NCBI RefSeq assembly: GCF_012641335.1
Contig: NZ_JABAID010000016.1
Coordinates: 1 to 64,000, forward strand
Source: Novosphingobium sp. ERN07
Lineage (GTDB): Bacteria; Pseudomonadota; Alphaproteobacteria; Sphingomonadales; Sphingomonadaceae
Direction of reading: 5' to 3'
Length of the DNA: 64,000 nucleotides
Shown: positions 24,745-32,735 of the stretch, piece by piece
Layout of the letters: each line of letters opens with the position of its first letter
How positions within the stretch are numbered: position 1 is the first letter of the stretch
Program-made: the position numbers and the translations under genes
Notes under the pieces: generated by a model
The model's input: only the letters and a program-made list of their open reading frames with translations
The model's database searches: none
What the model was told of the DNA's origin: nothing

Positions 24745-25950
24745 ATGCAACAGCTTTCCCTCACCGAACAAGCCCTGCTCGAACCGCTCGATGCGCCCCC
24801 CATGCTTGCGCTGGTCCAGCAATGGTGCGCCATCAACACCGGCACGGGGAACCTGCCCGGCCTTGCCCGCCAGTGCGACATGCTGGCCGATGCCTTTGCC
24901 GTGCTGCCCGGCGATATCCGCAAGATTGATCCCGCGCCGGTGCAGACCATAGCGCCAGACGGTACAGAGCGAGACACGCCCAACGGTGCGCACCTTGTGT
25001 TGTCGGTCCGCCCACAGGCACCGCGCCGCTATCTGCTGACCGGGCATATGGACACGGTTTTCAGTCCCACCCACCCGTTCCAGACGCTGCAATGGCTGGA
25101 TGCCAAAACGCTCAACGGCCCCGGCGTGGCCGACATGAAAGGCGGGATCGCGGTAATCCTTGCCGCGCTGCAAGCCTTCGAGGCCAGCCCTGCTGCGGCA
25201 TCGGTCGGCTATGATGTGCTGATCAATTCCGATGAAGAAACCGGCAGCCTGTCGTCCGCGACGCTTATTGCCGAACTGGCGCAGGGCAAGGCGGCTGCGC
25301 TGACTTATGAACCTTCCGCGTTGCCCGATGGCACCTTGGCCGGCGAGCGCCCCGGCAGCGGCAACTACAGCGCGGTGATCAAGGGTCGCTCCGCGCATGC
25401 TGGGCGCAATCCGCAGGACGGGCGCAATGCCATTCTTGCCGCTGCCGATCTGGCGTTGCGGCTGAAAGCGATGGAAGAGCCGGGGCTTTCGATAAACCCG
25501 GCAAAGATCGATGGCGGCAGTGCCAACAATGTCGTGCCCGACCATGCCGTGCTGCGCTTCAACGTACGCCCGCGCCTGCCCGAACAGGCGCAAACGTTCG
25601 ACGCTGCCCTGCGCGAGGCGATCCGTGTGATTGAAAAGCTCCACGATGTGGCGATCCACCTTCACGGCGGCGTTTCACGCCCGCCCAAACCGCTCACGCC
25701 GGAAGCTACCGCTCTATTCGGTCTGGTGCGCGAATGTGGTGAAGCGCTGGGCCAGCCGATCCGCTGGCAACCATCGGGCGGCGTCTGCGATGGCAACAAC
25801 ATCGCGGCCTGCGGGGTGCCCGTGGTCGATACGATGGGCGTGCGCGGCGGGGCAATCCATTCGGATCAGGAGTTCCTGATCGTGCCTTCGCTGGCAGAGC
25901 GCGCCGCGCTTTCCGCGCTTGTCCTGCATCGTCTTTCCGGGGGAATGTGA
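24745..25950 (+). CDS. M20 family metallopeptidase/deacylase next to astAB
   Basis: 401 aa Zn-dependent hydrolase of the M20 family (carboxypeptidase G2 / acetylornithine deacetylase type). Metal ligands seen are LTGHMDTVF, GPGVADMKGG, NSDEETGS and the terminal GAIHSDQEF; the lid domain lies around residues 200-310. It overlaps astA by TGATG and so likely serves arginine succinyltransferase catabolism, for example as a desuccinylase of N-succinylglutamate in place of AstE. That role is inference; no AstE-type gene is seen here. ATG 24745 is used; TTG 24739 is possible. Confidence 0.85.
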   Translation: MQQLSLTEQALLEPLDAPPMLALVQQWCAINTGTGNLPGLARQCDMLADAFAVLPGDIRKIDPAPVQTIAPDGTERDTPNGAHLVLSVRPQAPRRYLLTGHMDTVFSPTHPFQTLQWLDAKTLNGPGVADMKGGIAVILAALQAFEASPAAASVGYDVLINSDEETGSLSSATLIAELAQGKAAALTYEPSALPDGTLAGERPGSGNYSAVIKGRSAHAGRNPQDGRNAILAAADLALRLKAMEEPGLSINPAKIDGGSANNVVPDHAVLRFNVRPRLPEQAQTFDAALREAIRVIEKLHDVAIHLHGGVSRPPKPLTPEATALFGLVRECGEALGQPIRWQPSGGVCDGNNIAACGVPVVDTMGVRGGAIHSDQEFLIVPSLAERAALSALVLHRLSGGM

Positions 25951-26987
25951 TGACCTTCCGCATCCGCGCCGCACGCGCGAACGATCTGCAACCGCTCTAC
26001 GAAATGGCCAAGCTCACTGGTGGTGGCTTCACCAACCTGCCGCCCGATCGCAAGGCGCTGACCGCGAAACTCGCCCGCGCAGCAGAGGCTTATGGCAATA
26101 CCGACGTGGGTGATCCCAAAAACCCCAGCGACGAACTGTTCGTCTTCGTGCTGGAAAACGTCGAAACCGGCGAAGTGCGCGGCACATCGCAGATATTCAC
26201 CAGCGTGGGCCGCCAGTGGCCATTCTATTCCTATCGCATGGCCACGCTGACGCAGCATTCCAAGGAACTGAACCGCACCTTCCGGGCAGAGATGCTCAAT
26301 CTCGTGACCGACCTTGAAGGGTCGAGCGAAGTGGGCGGCCTGTTCCTTCATCCCAACGAGCGCGCAGGCGGCCTGGGCATGTTGCTGGCGCGCAGCCGCT
26401 ATCTGTTCATCGCCATGCATCGCCAGCGCTTTGGGGAGAAGATCCTGGCCGAATTGCGCGGCGTGATCGACGAGCGCGGCGGATCGCCGTTCTGGGACGG
26501 CGTGGCAGGGCGCTTTTTCGGCATGAGCTTTCAGGAAGCGGACTATTTCAACGCGATCAACGGCAACCAGTTCATCGCCGATCTGATGCCCAAGCACCCG
26601 GTCTATATCGCAATGCTGCCCGAATCTGCTCGCTCCGCCATCGGGCTGCCGCACCCATCGGGCCGCGCGGCAATGCGGATGCTCGAAGAGGAAGGCTTTG
26701 CCTACGAAGGATATGTCGATATCTTCGACGGCGGCCCGACGATGACATCCCGAACCGATCGCGTGCGTTCGATCTGCGAGGCAAGGCAATTGCCCATCGC
26801 GCATGTGCGCGCGCCGGAAAGCGATGGCCCGGTGATCAAGGCGCTCGCCGCCACTGGCACGCTTGCGGACTATCGCTGCACCTTTGCCGAACTGCACGAA
26901 ACGCCCGATGGCCCGACGCTCGATCCGGTCGCCGCTGCTGCGCTGGGCGTCAAGGCGGGCGATGCCGTGTGGTTTGTGGAGCGCTAA
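25950..26987 (+). CDS. astA: Arginine N-succinyltransferase
   Basis: 345 aa, first enzyme of the arginine succinyltransferase pathway, moving succinyl from succinyl-CoA to arginine. The GNAT-like N-terminus FRIRAARANDLQPLYEMA is followed by GGGFTNLPPDR, EVGGLFLHPNERAGGLG and RFFGMSFQEADYFNAINGNQFIADLMPKHPVYIAMLP, all typical for AstA. ATG 25950 overlaps the M20 stop; the GTG three bases before is less likely. The next gene is astB nine bases on. Confidence 0.95.
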   Translation: MTFRIRAARANDLQPLYEMAKLTGGGFTNLPPDRKALTAKLARAAEAYGNTDVGDPKNPSDELFVFVLENVETGEVRGTSQIFTSVGRQWPFYSYRMATLTQHSKELNRTFRAEMLNLVTDLEGSSEVGGLFLHPNERAGGLGMLLARSRYLFIAMHRQRFGEKILAELRGVIDERGGSPFWDGVAGRFFGMSFQEADYFNAINGNQFIADLMPKHPVYIAMLPESARSAIGLPHPSGRAAMRMLEEEGFAYEGYVDIFDGGPTMTSRTDRVRSICEARQLPIAHVRAPESDGPVIKALAATGTLADYRCTFAELHETPDGPTLDPVAAAALGVKAGDAVWFVER

Positions 26988-26996
26988 GGACACGTC

Positions 26997-28262
26997 ATGC
27001 CCCTCGTTGAAATCAACTTCGATGGCCTTGTCGGCCCCAGCCACAATTACGCAGGCCTCAGCCTCGGCAACCTCGCATCCGCCAGCAATGCAGGCGAGGT
27101 TTCCTACCCACGTGCCGCCGCCCTGCAGGGCTTGGCCAAGATGCGCCACAACATTGGCTTGGGTTTGACGCAGGGCTTGTTCGCGCCCCTTCCCCGGCCC
27201 AACCCGGCGTTTCTCGGCGCTCTGGGCCTTCACGCAATTGACGAAAGCGATCCAGCCCAACGCCGCCTGCGCGCGGCGGCATGGTCTGCGTCATCCATGT
27301 GGACCGCCAATGCGGCCACCGTCAGCCCCGCACCCGATACGGTGGACGGGCGCTGCCACCTGACCGCCGCCAACCTCGTCACCATGCCGCACCGATCGCA
27401 GGAATGGCCTGATACCCTGCGCCAGTTGCGCGTTGCATTTGCCAATGCTCAAGCTTTTGTCGTTCACGATGCCGTGCCCCCCTGCTTCGGGGATGAAGGC
27501 GCAGCCAATCACATGCGCATGTGCGCTTCCCACGAAGCCCCCGGCCTCGAAATCTTCGTCTATGGCACCACGGGCGGCGCGTTTCCCGCACGCCAGCATG
27601 AACAGGCGAGCCGCGCCATCGCGCGCCGTCACGGCCTCGCCCCGGAACGCTGCCTTTTCGTCGAACAATCCACTGAAGCCATCGCGGCAGGCGCATTCCA
27701 CAATGATGTCGTCGCCGTCGCCAACGAGCGCGTGCTGTTCACGCACGAACAGGCCTTTGCCGATCCCGATGGCACATATGCCGCGATCCGCGAACGCCTG
27801 CCCGAGGTCGAGATCGTCATCGTTCCTGCCAGCACGGTCAGCCTGGCCGATGCGATCCGCAGCTATCTGTTCAACGCCCAACTCCTGACGCTGCCATCAG
27901 GCGAAATGGCCCTCGTCATCCCGCTGGAAGCATGGGAGACGCCTTTGGTACGGGGCTGGCTGGAAGCACATATGGCCTCAAACGGCCCTATCCGCCGGGT
28001 CCTGCCGGTCGATGTGCGCCAGTCGATGGCCAATGGCGGTGGCCCCGCCTGCCTGCGTCTGCGCGTTGTCGCCGATCCTGCCACCGTCGATCCGCGCTTC
28101 CTGCTGGACGAGGCCAAGATTGCGCAAGTTGAGGCGGTGGTTGCGGCGCATTGGCCCGAACAGATCGATCCCGTTGATCTTGGCCGGGAATCGCTCGCGC
28201 GCTCGGTCATCGCAGCACGCACGGCATTGCTCGAAATGCTGCAATTGCCGGAACTGGCCTGA
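26997..28262 (+). CDS. astB: N-succinylarginine dihydrolase
   Basis: 421 aa, converting succinylarginine to succinylornithine, ammonia and CO2. It starts with EINFDGLVGPSHNYAGLSLGN, the AstB signature, and continues with SASSMWTANAATVSP, the deiminase-like NLVTMPHRSQEWPDTL, FHNDVVAVANERVLF and VRQSMANGGGPACLRLRV near the C-terminus with the catalytic Cys. It has the AGGA-type site before ATG 26997. The rest of the pathway (astC, astD) is not in the window. Confidence 0.95.
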   Translation: MPLVEINFDGLVGPSHNYAGLSLGNLASASNAGEVSYPRAAALQGLAKMRHNIGLGLTQGLFAPLPRPNPAFLGALGLHAIDESDPAQRRLRAAAWSASSMWTANAATVSPAPDTVDGRCHLTAANLVTMPHRSQEWPDTLRQLRVAFANAQAFVVHDAVPPCFGDEGAANHMRMCASHEAPGLEIFVYGTTGGAFPARQHEQASRAIARRHGLAPERCLFVEQSTEAIAAGAFHNDVVAVANERVLFTHEQAFADPDGTYAAIRERLPEVEIVIVPASTVSLADAIRSYLFNAQLLTLPSGEMALVIPLEAWETPLVRGWLEAHMASNGPIRRVLPVDVRQSMANGGGPACLRLRVVADPATVDPRFLLDEAKIAQVEAVVAAHWPEQIDPVDLGRESLARSVIAARTALLEMLQLPELA

Positions 28263-28281
28263 ACTCTTTCGCGTATCCTCA

Positions 28282-28298
28282 GGGCAAGGTGCTTGCCC
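28282..28298 (+). other. Hairpin after astB
   Basis: GGGCAAG-GTG-CTTGCCC is a perfect 7-bp stem with a three-base loop, 20 bases after the astB stop. There is no T run, so it could only be a weak terminator or a stabilising 3' end. Confidence 0.35.
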
Positions 28299-28411
28299 GC
28301 TTGTCGCCGGGCTTTACAGTGAAGCTCGCGTTAACCAGGCGCTTTTCAGCAAACCCTGATCTGGCACGATCGTTGCTGAGCAGATGGCAGGACAAAAGGA
28401 TACCGTTCGGG

Positions 28412-28660
28412 ATGCTGCGCAAAATTGGTCGCCTCTTCATCATCAAGACCCGGTTCGAGGCGTTCGCGGTGATCTATGCGCTGTCGTTAGGCGCGGTTGA
28501 GCGCGGCAAAGCTTACCTCACCGAATATCCCGGCTTTGGTGGCAAGATGCTGTTTCTGGCAGCTACAGGCGCAGTGTTCATCGCGGGAGCCAAAATTCTT
28601 GATGCCGTGCGCATGGAACAACAGGCTCGTGCGCAGACGGAAGCTTCCGCCAAGATCTGA
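28412..28660 (+). CDS. Small membrane protein of unknown function
   Basis: 82 aa. ATG 28412 is chosen, giving MLRKIGRLFIIKTRFEAFAVIYALSLG. A first amphipathic or membrane segment lies near residues 10-30 and a clear hydrophobic helix near 45-62 (KMLFLAATGAVFIAGAKIL). A charged, Gln/Ala-rich tail follows. Similar short proteins are frequent in Sphingomonadales without assigned function. It stands alone between astB and the tmRNA gene on the other strand. Confidence 0.6.
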   Translation: MLRKIGRLFIIKTRFEAFAVIYALSLGAVERGKAYLTEYPGFGGKMLFLAATGAVFIAGAKILDAVRMEQQARAQTEASAKI

Positions 28661-28685
28661 GTATCGCGCCGAAAACGTGAATAGG

Positions 28686-29066
28686 GCGATTCTGTTGCTA
28701 GGCTCGCCCCCAGCCCCCGGTTTCCGATTCTGTTACCCGGTTCGGTCCGAACCGTGCTCTAACCTTATAACTTCAGGGCGTTAGCCCCTAGAATTATGCA
28801 GCGAGAGCAAGTGCTTCGTTGTCGTTGGCACTTGTGAGTTTTGAGCCTTGAGCAGGTTACTCAGCCTGGGCAAAAACAGCGCTTTTCAACACACGTCGAT
28901 CCTAGTTCGGCCCCATCAACACCCTTGCGACAACAAGGCCCGCATCCGAAAGAACACGGTAGTGATGGTGGAGCCGCCGGGTACCGCCCCCGGGTCCGCT
29001 GTGCCTATTGCACGCCGCAGTTTATCACCATAGCCGGTCGAAACCGGCAGGGATCCATATAGGCAC
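28686..29066 (-). ncRNA. ssrA: Two-piece (circularly permuted) tmRNA
   Basis: On the minus strand the acceptor piece comes first: a GTGCCTAT (29066-29059) / ATAGGCAC (29008-29001) helix, a T arm CCGGG/CCCGG, then CGGCTCC-A-CCA ending at 28966. About 51 bases of removable linker follow, then the coding piece starting GGGGCCG at 28914, which pairs with CGGCTCC. The tag frame at 28829-28794 reads A N D N E A L A L A A stop. This is the alphaproteobacterial split tmRNA that rescues stalled ribosomes with SmpB. The outer ends are estimates; the coding-piece 3' end in particular is uncertain. Confidence 0.92.
28794..28829 (-). other. tmRNA tag-peptide reading frame
   Basis: The 11 codons from resume codon GCC to GCA, then TAA, encode ANDNEALALAA. 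The end LALAA matches the usual C-terminal degradation tag seen by ClpXP and related proteases. Confidence 0.95.
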
Positions 29067-29079
29067 TGCGCGAGAAATG

Positions 29080-29105
29080 AAAAGGGGCAGGTTTGCACCC
29101 GCCCC
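29080..29105 (-). terminator. Terminator upstream of ssrA, downstream of mscL
   Basis: On the minus strand GGGGCgGG-TGCAAA-CCtGCCCC is followed by TTTTC. It would stop mscL transcripts before the tmRNA gene. The family B repeat at 29133-29230 lies between it and mscL. Confidence 0.6.
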
Positions 29106-29132
29106 GTTCAACTCACGCCACTCATCACACCT

Positions 29133-29230
29133 CGTCATCCCCGCGAAGGCGGGGATCCAGTCCAACGAAAGAATCGTCGCGGTGCGACGACGGTCTTGTC
29201 GCTGGGTTCCCGCCTTCGCGGGAATGACGG
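29133..29230. repeat. Composite intergenic inverted repeat, family B copy 2
   Basis: Left arm CGTCATCCCCGCGAAGGCGG plus GGATCCAG; right arm GGGTTCCCGCCTTCGCGGGA plus ATGACGG. The ends are mutually inverted and each arm folds alone. It resembles 1185-1280 and 46359-46462. Confidence 0.7.
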
Positions 29231-29240
29231 AGGGTCGTCC

Positions 29241-29663
29241 TTACTTCTTCAGCGCATCCCTGATCTCTGCCAGCAGTTCGACCTCGGTCGGCCCGGCCGG
29301 GGCGGCAGGTGCTTCGGGCTTTGCCATCAGCTTGTTGGCCTGACGCACGATCAAAAAGATCACGAAGGCGAGGATCAGGAAATTGATGACCGCCGTGATG
29401 AACGATCCCCAGCCCAGCATAGGCACACCCGCGGCCTTGAGCGCGGCGTAGGTCATCTCGCCCTTGTAGTCTGCCGGGATAGACCCCAGCACCACAAACT
29501 TCTGGCTGAAATCGATGCCACCCGTGATCAGGCTGATAAGCGGCATCAGCACGTCGTCGGTCAGAGACGAAACGATCTTGCCGAAAGCCGCGCCAATGAT
29601 CACACCGACCGCCAGATCAAGCACGTTCCCGCGCGCGATAAATGCTTTGAATTCCGAAATCAT
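29241..29663 (-). CDS. mscL: Large-conductance mechanosensitive channel
   Basis: 140 aa homopentameric inner-membrane channel that opens on hypo-osmotic shock. It has the family N-terminus MISEFKAFIARGNVLDLAVGVIIGAAFGKIV (TM1 pore helix), then SLTDDVLMPLISLITGG, a periplasmic loop, TM2 (FITAVINFLILAFVIFLIV) and a C-terminal helix EVELLAEIRDALKK. ATG 29663 is chosen since the longer frame adds an untypical N-terminus. Confidence 0.97.
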   Translation of the reverse strand: MISEFKAFIARGNVLDLAVGVIIGAAFGKIVSSLTDDVLMPLISLITGGIDFSQKFVVLGSIPADYKGEMTYAALKAAGVPMLGWGSFITAVINFLILAFVIFLIVRQANKLMAKPEAPAAPAGPTEVELLAEIRDALKK

Positions 29664-29843
29664 ATCGACCAATCCCCCTCGACACATTAACCATATTGGA
29701 GAGCGGAGCTTGCCAGCGACGTGTTTCAACGACAACCCTCAATCGGTTGCATATCGGGTCGATACTTGAACCGTAACGCAGTCCCTCTATCTCATGCATT
29801 ATTCGGGCCGCATCGCGGCTCACACAATGGGGATGACTTTTCG

Positions 29844-30479
29844 ATGGCCGCCACCCGCTTTACGCAGATTGCATTCGCCACCGTTGCCGCCGCCAGCCTT
29901 TCGGCCTGCGGAATCAACTCCGTTCCCGCTGCCGAGGAAGAAGCCAAGGCGCGTTGGGCCGATGTCGAAAGCTCCTATCAGCGCCGTGCAGACCTGATCC
30001 CCAACCTTGTCGCCACGGCAAAGGGCGCAGCGGCATCGGAAACCACGATCCTGACGAACGTGACCAACGCCCGCGCCGCCGCCACATCGATCAACATCAC
30101 CACCGATGATCTTTCGAACCCCGCCGAGTTCGAGAAATTCCAGAACGCGCAGAACCAGTTGACCCAGGCACTGGGCCAGTTGCGCACCGTGGTCGAAAAC
30201 TACCCGCAACTGCAAAGCCAGGCCCGCTTTGCCGATCTGATGGTGCAGCTTGAAGGGACCGAGAACCGCATCGGCGTGGCGCGCACGCGCTATAATGAAG
30301 CGGTGCAGGCCTATAACACCACCATCCGCACCTTCCCCGATGCCATCGGCGCAAAGCTGATCCACGGCGCAAAGCCGATGGTGCCGTTCAAGGCCGCTGC
30401 CGGTGCCGAAACCGCGCCGACGGTGAACTTTGACATGAACGCGCCTGCGGCCCCGGCTCCGGCAGCATCGGGCCAATAA
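29844..30479 (+). CDS. LemA family lipoprotein
   Basis: 211 aa. A lipobox LSAC near residue 20 indicates a lipoprotein; classical LemA instead has an N-terminal membrane helix. The family core is seen as VESSYQRRADLIPNLVATAKG, a helical region with LTQALGQLRTVVENYPQLQSQARFADLMVQLEGTENRIGVARTRYNEAVQAYNTTIRTFP. The C-terminus is Ala/Pro-rich. It is the first gene of a four-gene operon with two TPM-domain genes, a neighbourhood often seen for LemA. Molecular role unknown. Confidence 0.9.
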   Translation: MAATRFTQIAFATVAAASLSACGINSVPAAEEEAKARWADVESSYQRRADLIPNLVATAKGAAASETTILTNVTNARAAATSINITTDDLSNPAEFEKFQNAQNQLTQALGQLRTVVENYPQLQSQARFADLMVQLEGTENRIGVARTRYNEAVQAYNTTIRTFPDAIGAKLIHGAKPMVPFKAAAGAETAPTVNFDMNAPAAPAPAASGQ

Positions 30480-30480
30480 A

Positions 30481-31320
30481 ATGATCCGCCCGCCGAGGGC
30501 TTTGGCGCGCGCCTTATGGCAGATGTTCGCGGTGCTGTTCCTGCTTTTGGCCGGAACAGCACAAGCAGCCATGCCCGCACGCCCCACCGGGCCGGTGCTG
30601 GATCAGGCCCAGATCATTCCCGACGATCAGGAAGCCGCCCTCACCCAAAGGCTATCTGCCTACAATGCGCAGACAGGACGATCGGTAGTTGTCGCAACGG
30701 TCGCCTCGCTCGACGATCAGGACGTTGACTCATACGCCAACGAGCTGTTCCGCGCATGGGGCATAGGCGGCAAGCAGACCGATCAGGGCCTGCTGTTCCT
30801 GATTGCACCAAACGAACGCAAGGTGCGGATCGAGGTGGGCCTTGGCCTTGAGGAATATCTGCCCGATGTCCTGGCCGGGCGCATCCTTTCAGGCGCAGTC
30901 ACCCCCCGTTTCAAACAGGGCGATTATGCAGGCGGCATCAATGCCGGGGTAGAGCAGATCCTCACCCAGCTCAGCCGCAATCCCGCCGACGCAAAGGCCG
31001 TTGCCGAAGCCGCCGCCGCTGCGCGCAAGGGCGAAGGTTCAGGCGGTTCGGTCATCGCCAGCGCGATATTCTGGATCGTGCTGATCGTTGTGCTCATCGC
31101 CATCTTTGGCCGCCGCAACCGTGGCTATGTCCAGCGCCGAAGTGGCATCGATCCCGGCATCGTGCTTTGGGGCATAAGTGAAATCGCCCGCGCCGCATCG
31201 GACAATAACCGTGGCTCAGGATGGAGCAGCGGCGGCGGGTCCGACTGGAGCGGAGGCGGCGGCTTTGGCGGTTTCGGCGGGGGTGACTCCGGCGGCGGTG
31301 GCGCTTCGGGGGACTGGTGA
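30481..31320 (+). CDS. TPM-domain protein, YgcG type
   Basis: 279 aa. Signal peptide to about residue 30 (AQAAMP), then a TPM domain (LDQAQIIPDDQEAALTQRL, RSVVVATVASLDDQDVDSYANELFRAWGIG, GLLFLIAPNERKVRIEVGLGLEEYLPD). A membrane helix near residues 188-206 and a Gly/Ser-rich tail ending in GGGDSGGGGASGDW follow. It likely sits at the inner membrane facing the periplasm. It starts one base after the LemA stop and is TGATG-coupled to the next TPM gene. Confidence 0.9.
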   Translation: MIRPPRALARALWQMFAVLFLLLAGTAQAAMPARPTGPVLDQAQIIPDDQEAALTQRLSAYNAQTGRSVVVATVASLDDQDVDSYANELFRAWGIGGKQTDQGLLFLIAPNERKVRIEVGLGLEEYLPDVLAGRILSGAVTPRFKQGDYAGGINAGVEQILTQLSRNPADAKAVAEAAAAARKGEGSGGSVIASAIFWIVLIVVLIAIFGRRNRGYVQRRSGIDPGIVLWGISEIARAASDNNRGSGWSSGGGSDWSGGGGFGGFGGGDSGGGGASGDW

Positions 31321-32000
31321 TGGCAAAACTTGCAATGACCGCAGCCGATCACAAGCTGGTTTCCGATGCCGTCGCGGCTGCGGAAATGCACAGCGCGGGC
31401 GAGATCGTCACCATCGTCACGCCCCGTTCCGACACCTATCACGATGTTTCGCTGATCTGGTCGGCACTGGTCGCTTTCCTCGCACTTTCAGCGCTCGAAA
31501 TCGCGCCCACCTTTTACTTCTCGCTGGTTGAACGCGCATTGGGCCTGTGGGGTCACGAATGGACGCCGCGTGGTGTGCTAGGCGTGGCGCTCACGTTCGC
31601 CGCGCTCAAATTTGGCGGCATGTATCTGCTAATGCGGTTCACGCCGCTGGGCCTGTGGCTCACGCCAAGCTTCGTCCGCAATGCCCGCGTTCGCGCCCGT
31701 GCGCTCACCTGTTTTCGTGTCGGTGCGGAAAGCCGCACATCGGGCCGCACCGGGGTGCTGATCTATGTCAGCCTTGATGAACATCACGCCGAAATCATCG
31801 CCGATGCAGCCATCGCTTCCAAGGTTTCGCCCGAAACATGGGGCCACGCGATGAAAGCCATGCTCGACCCGCTGCGTGCGGGCCAAATCGCGAAAGGGAT
31901 GGCGGCGGCGGTAGGCGAAGTGGGCAAAGTTCTGGCCGAACACTTCCCGCGCAGCGACGATGATACCAACGAACTGCCAGACAGGTTGATCGAAGTATGA
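31320..32000 (+). CDS. Second TPM-domain membrane protein
   Basis: 226 aa. The N-terminal ADHKLVSDAVAAAEMHSAGEIVTIV and the later GRTGVLIYVSLDEHHAEIIADAAIASKV resemble a TPM domain interrupted by two hydrophobic segments (about residues 45-68 and 82-104). This inserted-helix form occurs with the YgcG type next to LemA. ATG 31320 overlaps the upstream stop; the NUDIX gene overlaps its end by ATGA. Function unknown. Confidence 0.82.
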   Translation: MAKLAMTAADHKLVSDAVAAAEMHSAGEIVTIVTPRSDTYHDVSLIWSALVAFLALSALEIAPTFYFSLVERALGLWGHEWTPRGVLGVALTFAALKFGGMYLLMRFTPLGLWLTPSFVRNARVRARALTCFRVGAESRTSGRTGVLIYVSLDEHHAEIIADAAIASKVSPETWGHAMKAMLDPLRAGQIAKGMAAAVGEVGKVLAEHFPRSDDDTNELPDRLIEV

Positions 32001-32539
32001 GCCTTGAGGAAGAATACCGCGATCATCCCGAACAGGTGCGCTGGGAAGGCCGCTTCATCATCGCCAAGACGCGCGGGCGCTGGGAATATGTCAGCCGCAC
32101 CCGCAACATCAAGGCAGCGGTAATCCTCGCCATCGAGGATGGCCAGGTCCTGCTGGTCGAACAGTTCCGCGTACCGCTGGGCCGCCCGTGCATCGAACTT
32201 CCCGCAGGCCTGATCGGTGACGAAGACGCTGCGGAAAACGAGGACGGTGCCGCTGCCGCCGCCCGCGAACTGGAAGAGGAAACCGGTTATCGTCCGGGCC
32301 GGATCGAATCGCTGGGCGAGTTCCATTCGTCGCCCGGCATGGTGACAGAGGCCTTCACCCTGTTTCGCGCGCACGATCTTGAAAAAGTTTCCGAAGGCGG
32401 CGGTGTGGAAGGTGAAGGCATCACCGTGCACCGGGTTGCCCTTACGGAAATCGAACGCTTCCTCTCCGCCAAGCGCGCGCAAGGCTACGCTATCGACGTG
32501 CGAATGCTCCTCCTCCTATCCCCCGGCATCATGGCCTGA
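31997..32539 (+). CDS. NUDIX hydrolase, ADP-ribose pyrophosphatase-like
   Basis: 180 aa. The Nudix box is visible as G-x5-E-x7-REUxEExGU: GAAAAARELEEETGYRPGRI follows LPAGLIGDED. The preceding WEYVSRTRNIKAAVILAIEDGQVLLVEQFRVPLGR is typical for ADP-ribose/nucleoside diphosphate sugar hydrolases. It ends the LemA-TPM-TPM operon with a 4-bp overlap, but a functional link is not evident. Confidence 0.88.
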   Translation: MSLEEEYRDHPEQVRWEGRFIIAKTRGRWEYVSRTRNIKAAVILAIEDGQVLLVEQFRVPLGRPCIELPAGLIGDEDAAENEDGAAAAARELEEETGYRPGRIESLGEFHSSPGMVTEAFTLFRAHDLEKVSEGGGVEGEGITVHRVALTEIERFLSAKRAQGYAIDVRMLLLLSPGIMA

Positions 32540-32596
32540 CATTTCCGCCGCTTGCGCGAAGCGGCGCGAATTGCTTGTCTAACCTCAAATGGCTTG

Positions 32597-32711
32597 CTCA
32601 CCCGCGAAGGCGGGGGCCTCGGTGTTGTGACGTAACGCTCGCGTAAACTGACTGAGGCCCCCGGTTTATCCTGAGCGTCTGGCTTTCCAGCCAGTCGAAG
32701 GGCGGGGGCGC
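32597..32711. repeat. Family A repeat copy 4, split by another repeat
   Basis: Left arm CACCCGCGAAGGCGGGGGCC plus TCGG; the right arm GAGGCCCCC is separated from its partner CGGGGGCGC by about 40 bases (roughly 32661-32703). The insert carries TCCTGAGCG, a CTGGCT-ttC-CAGCCAG hairpin and TCGAAGGG. The insert looks like a second, different intergenic repeat landing in the first. Confidence 0.65.
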
Positions 32712-32735
32712 ATGAACTTTCGGGAGAGAACCTAC

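Noticed and set aside
28841..29062. 73-aa plus-strand frame over the tmRNA region
   Set aside because: It overlaps the split tmRNA on the other strand, whose pairing and tag frame explain the sequence.
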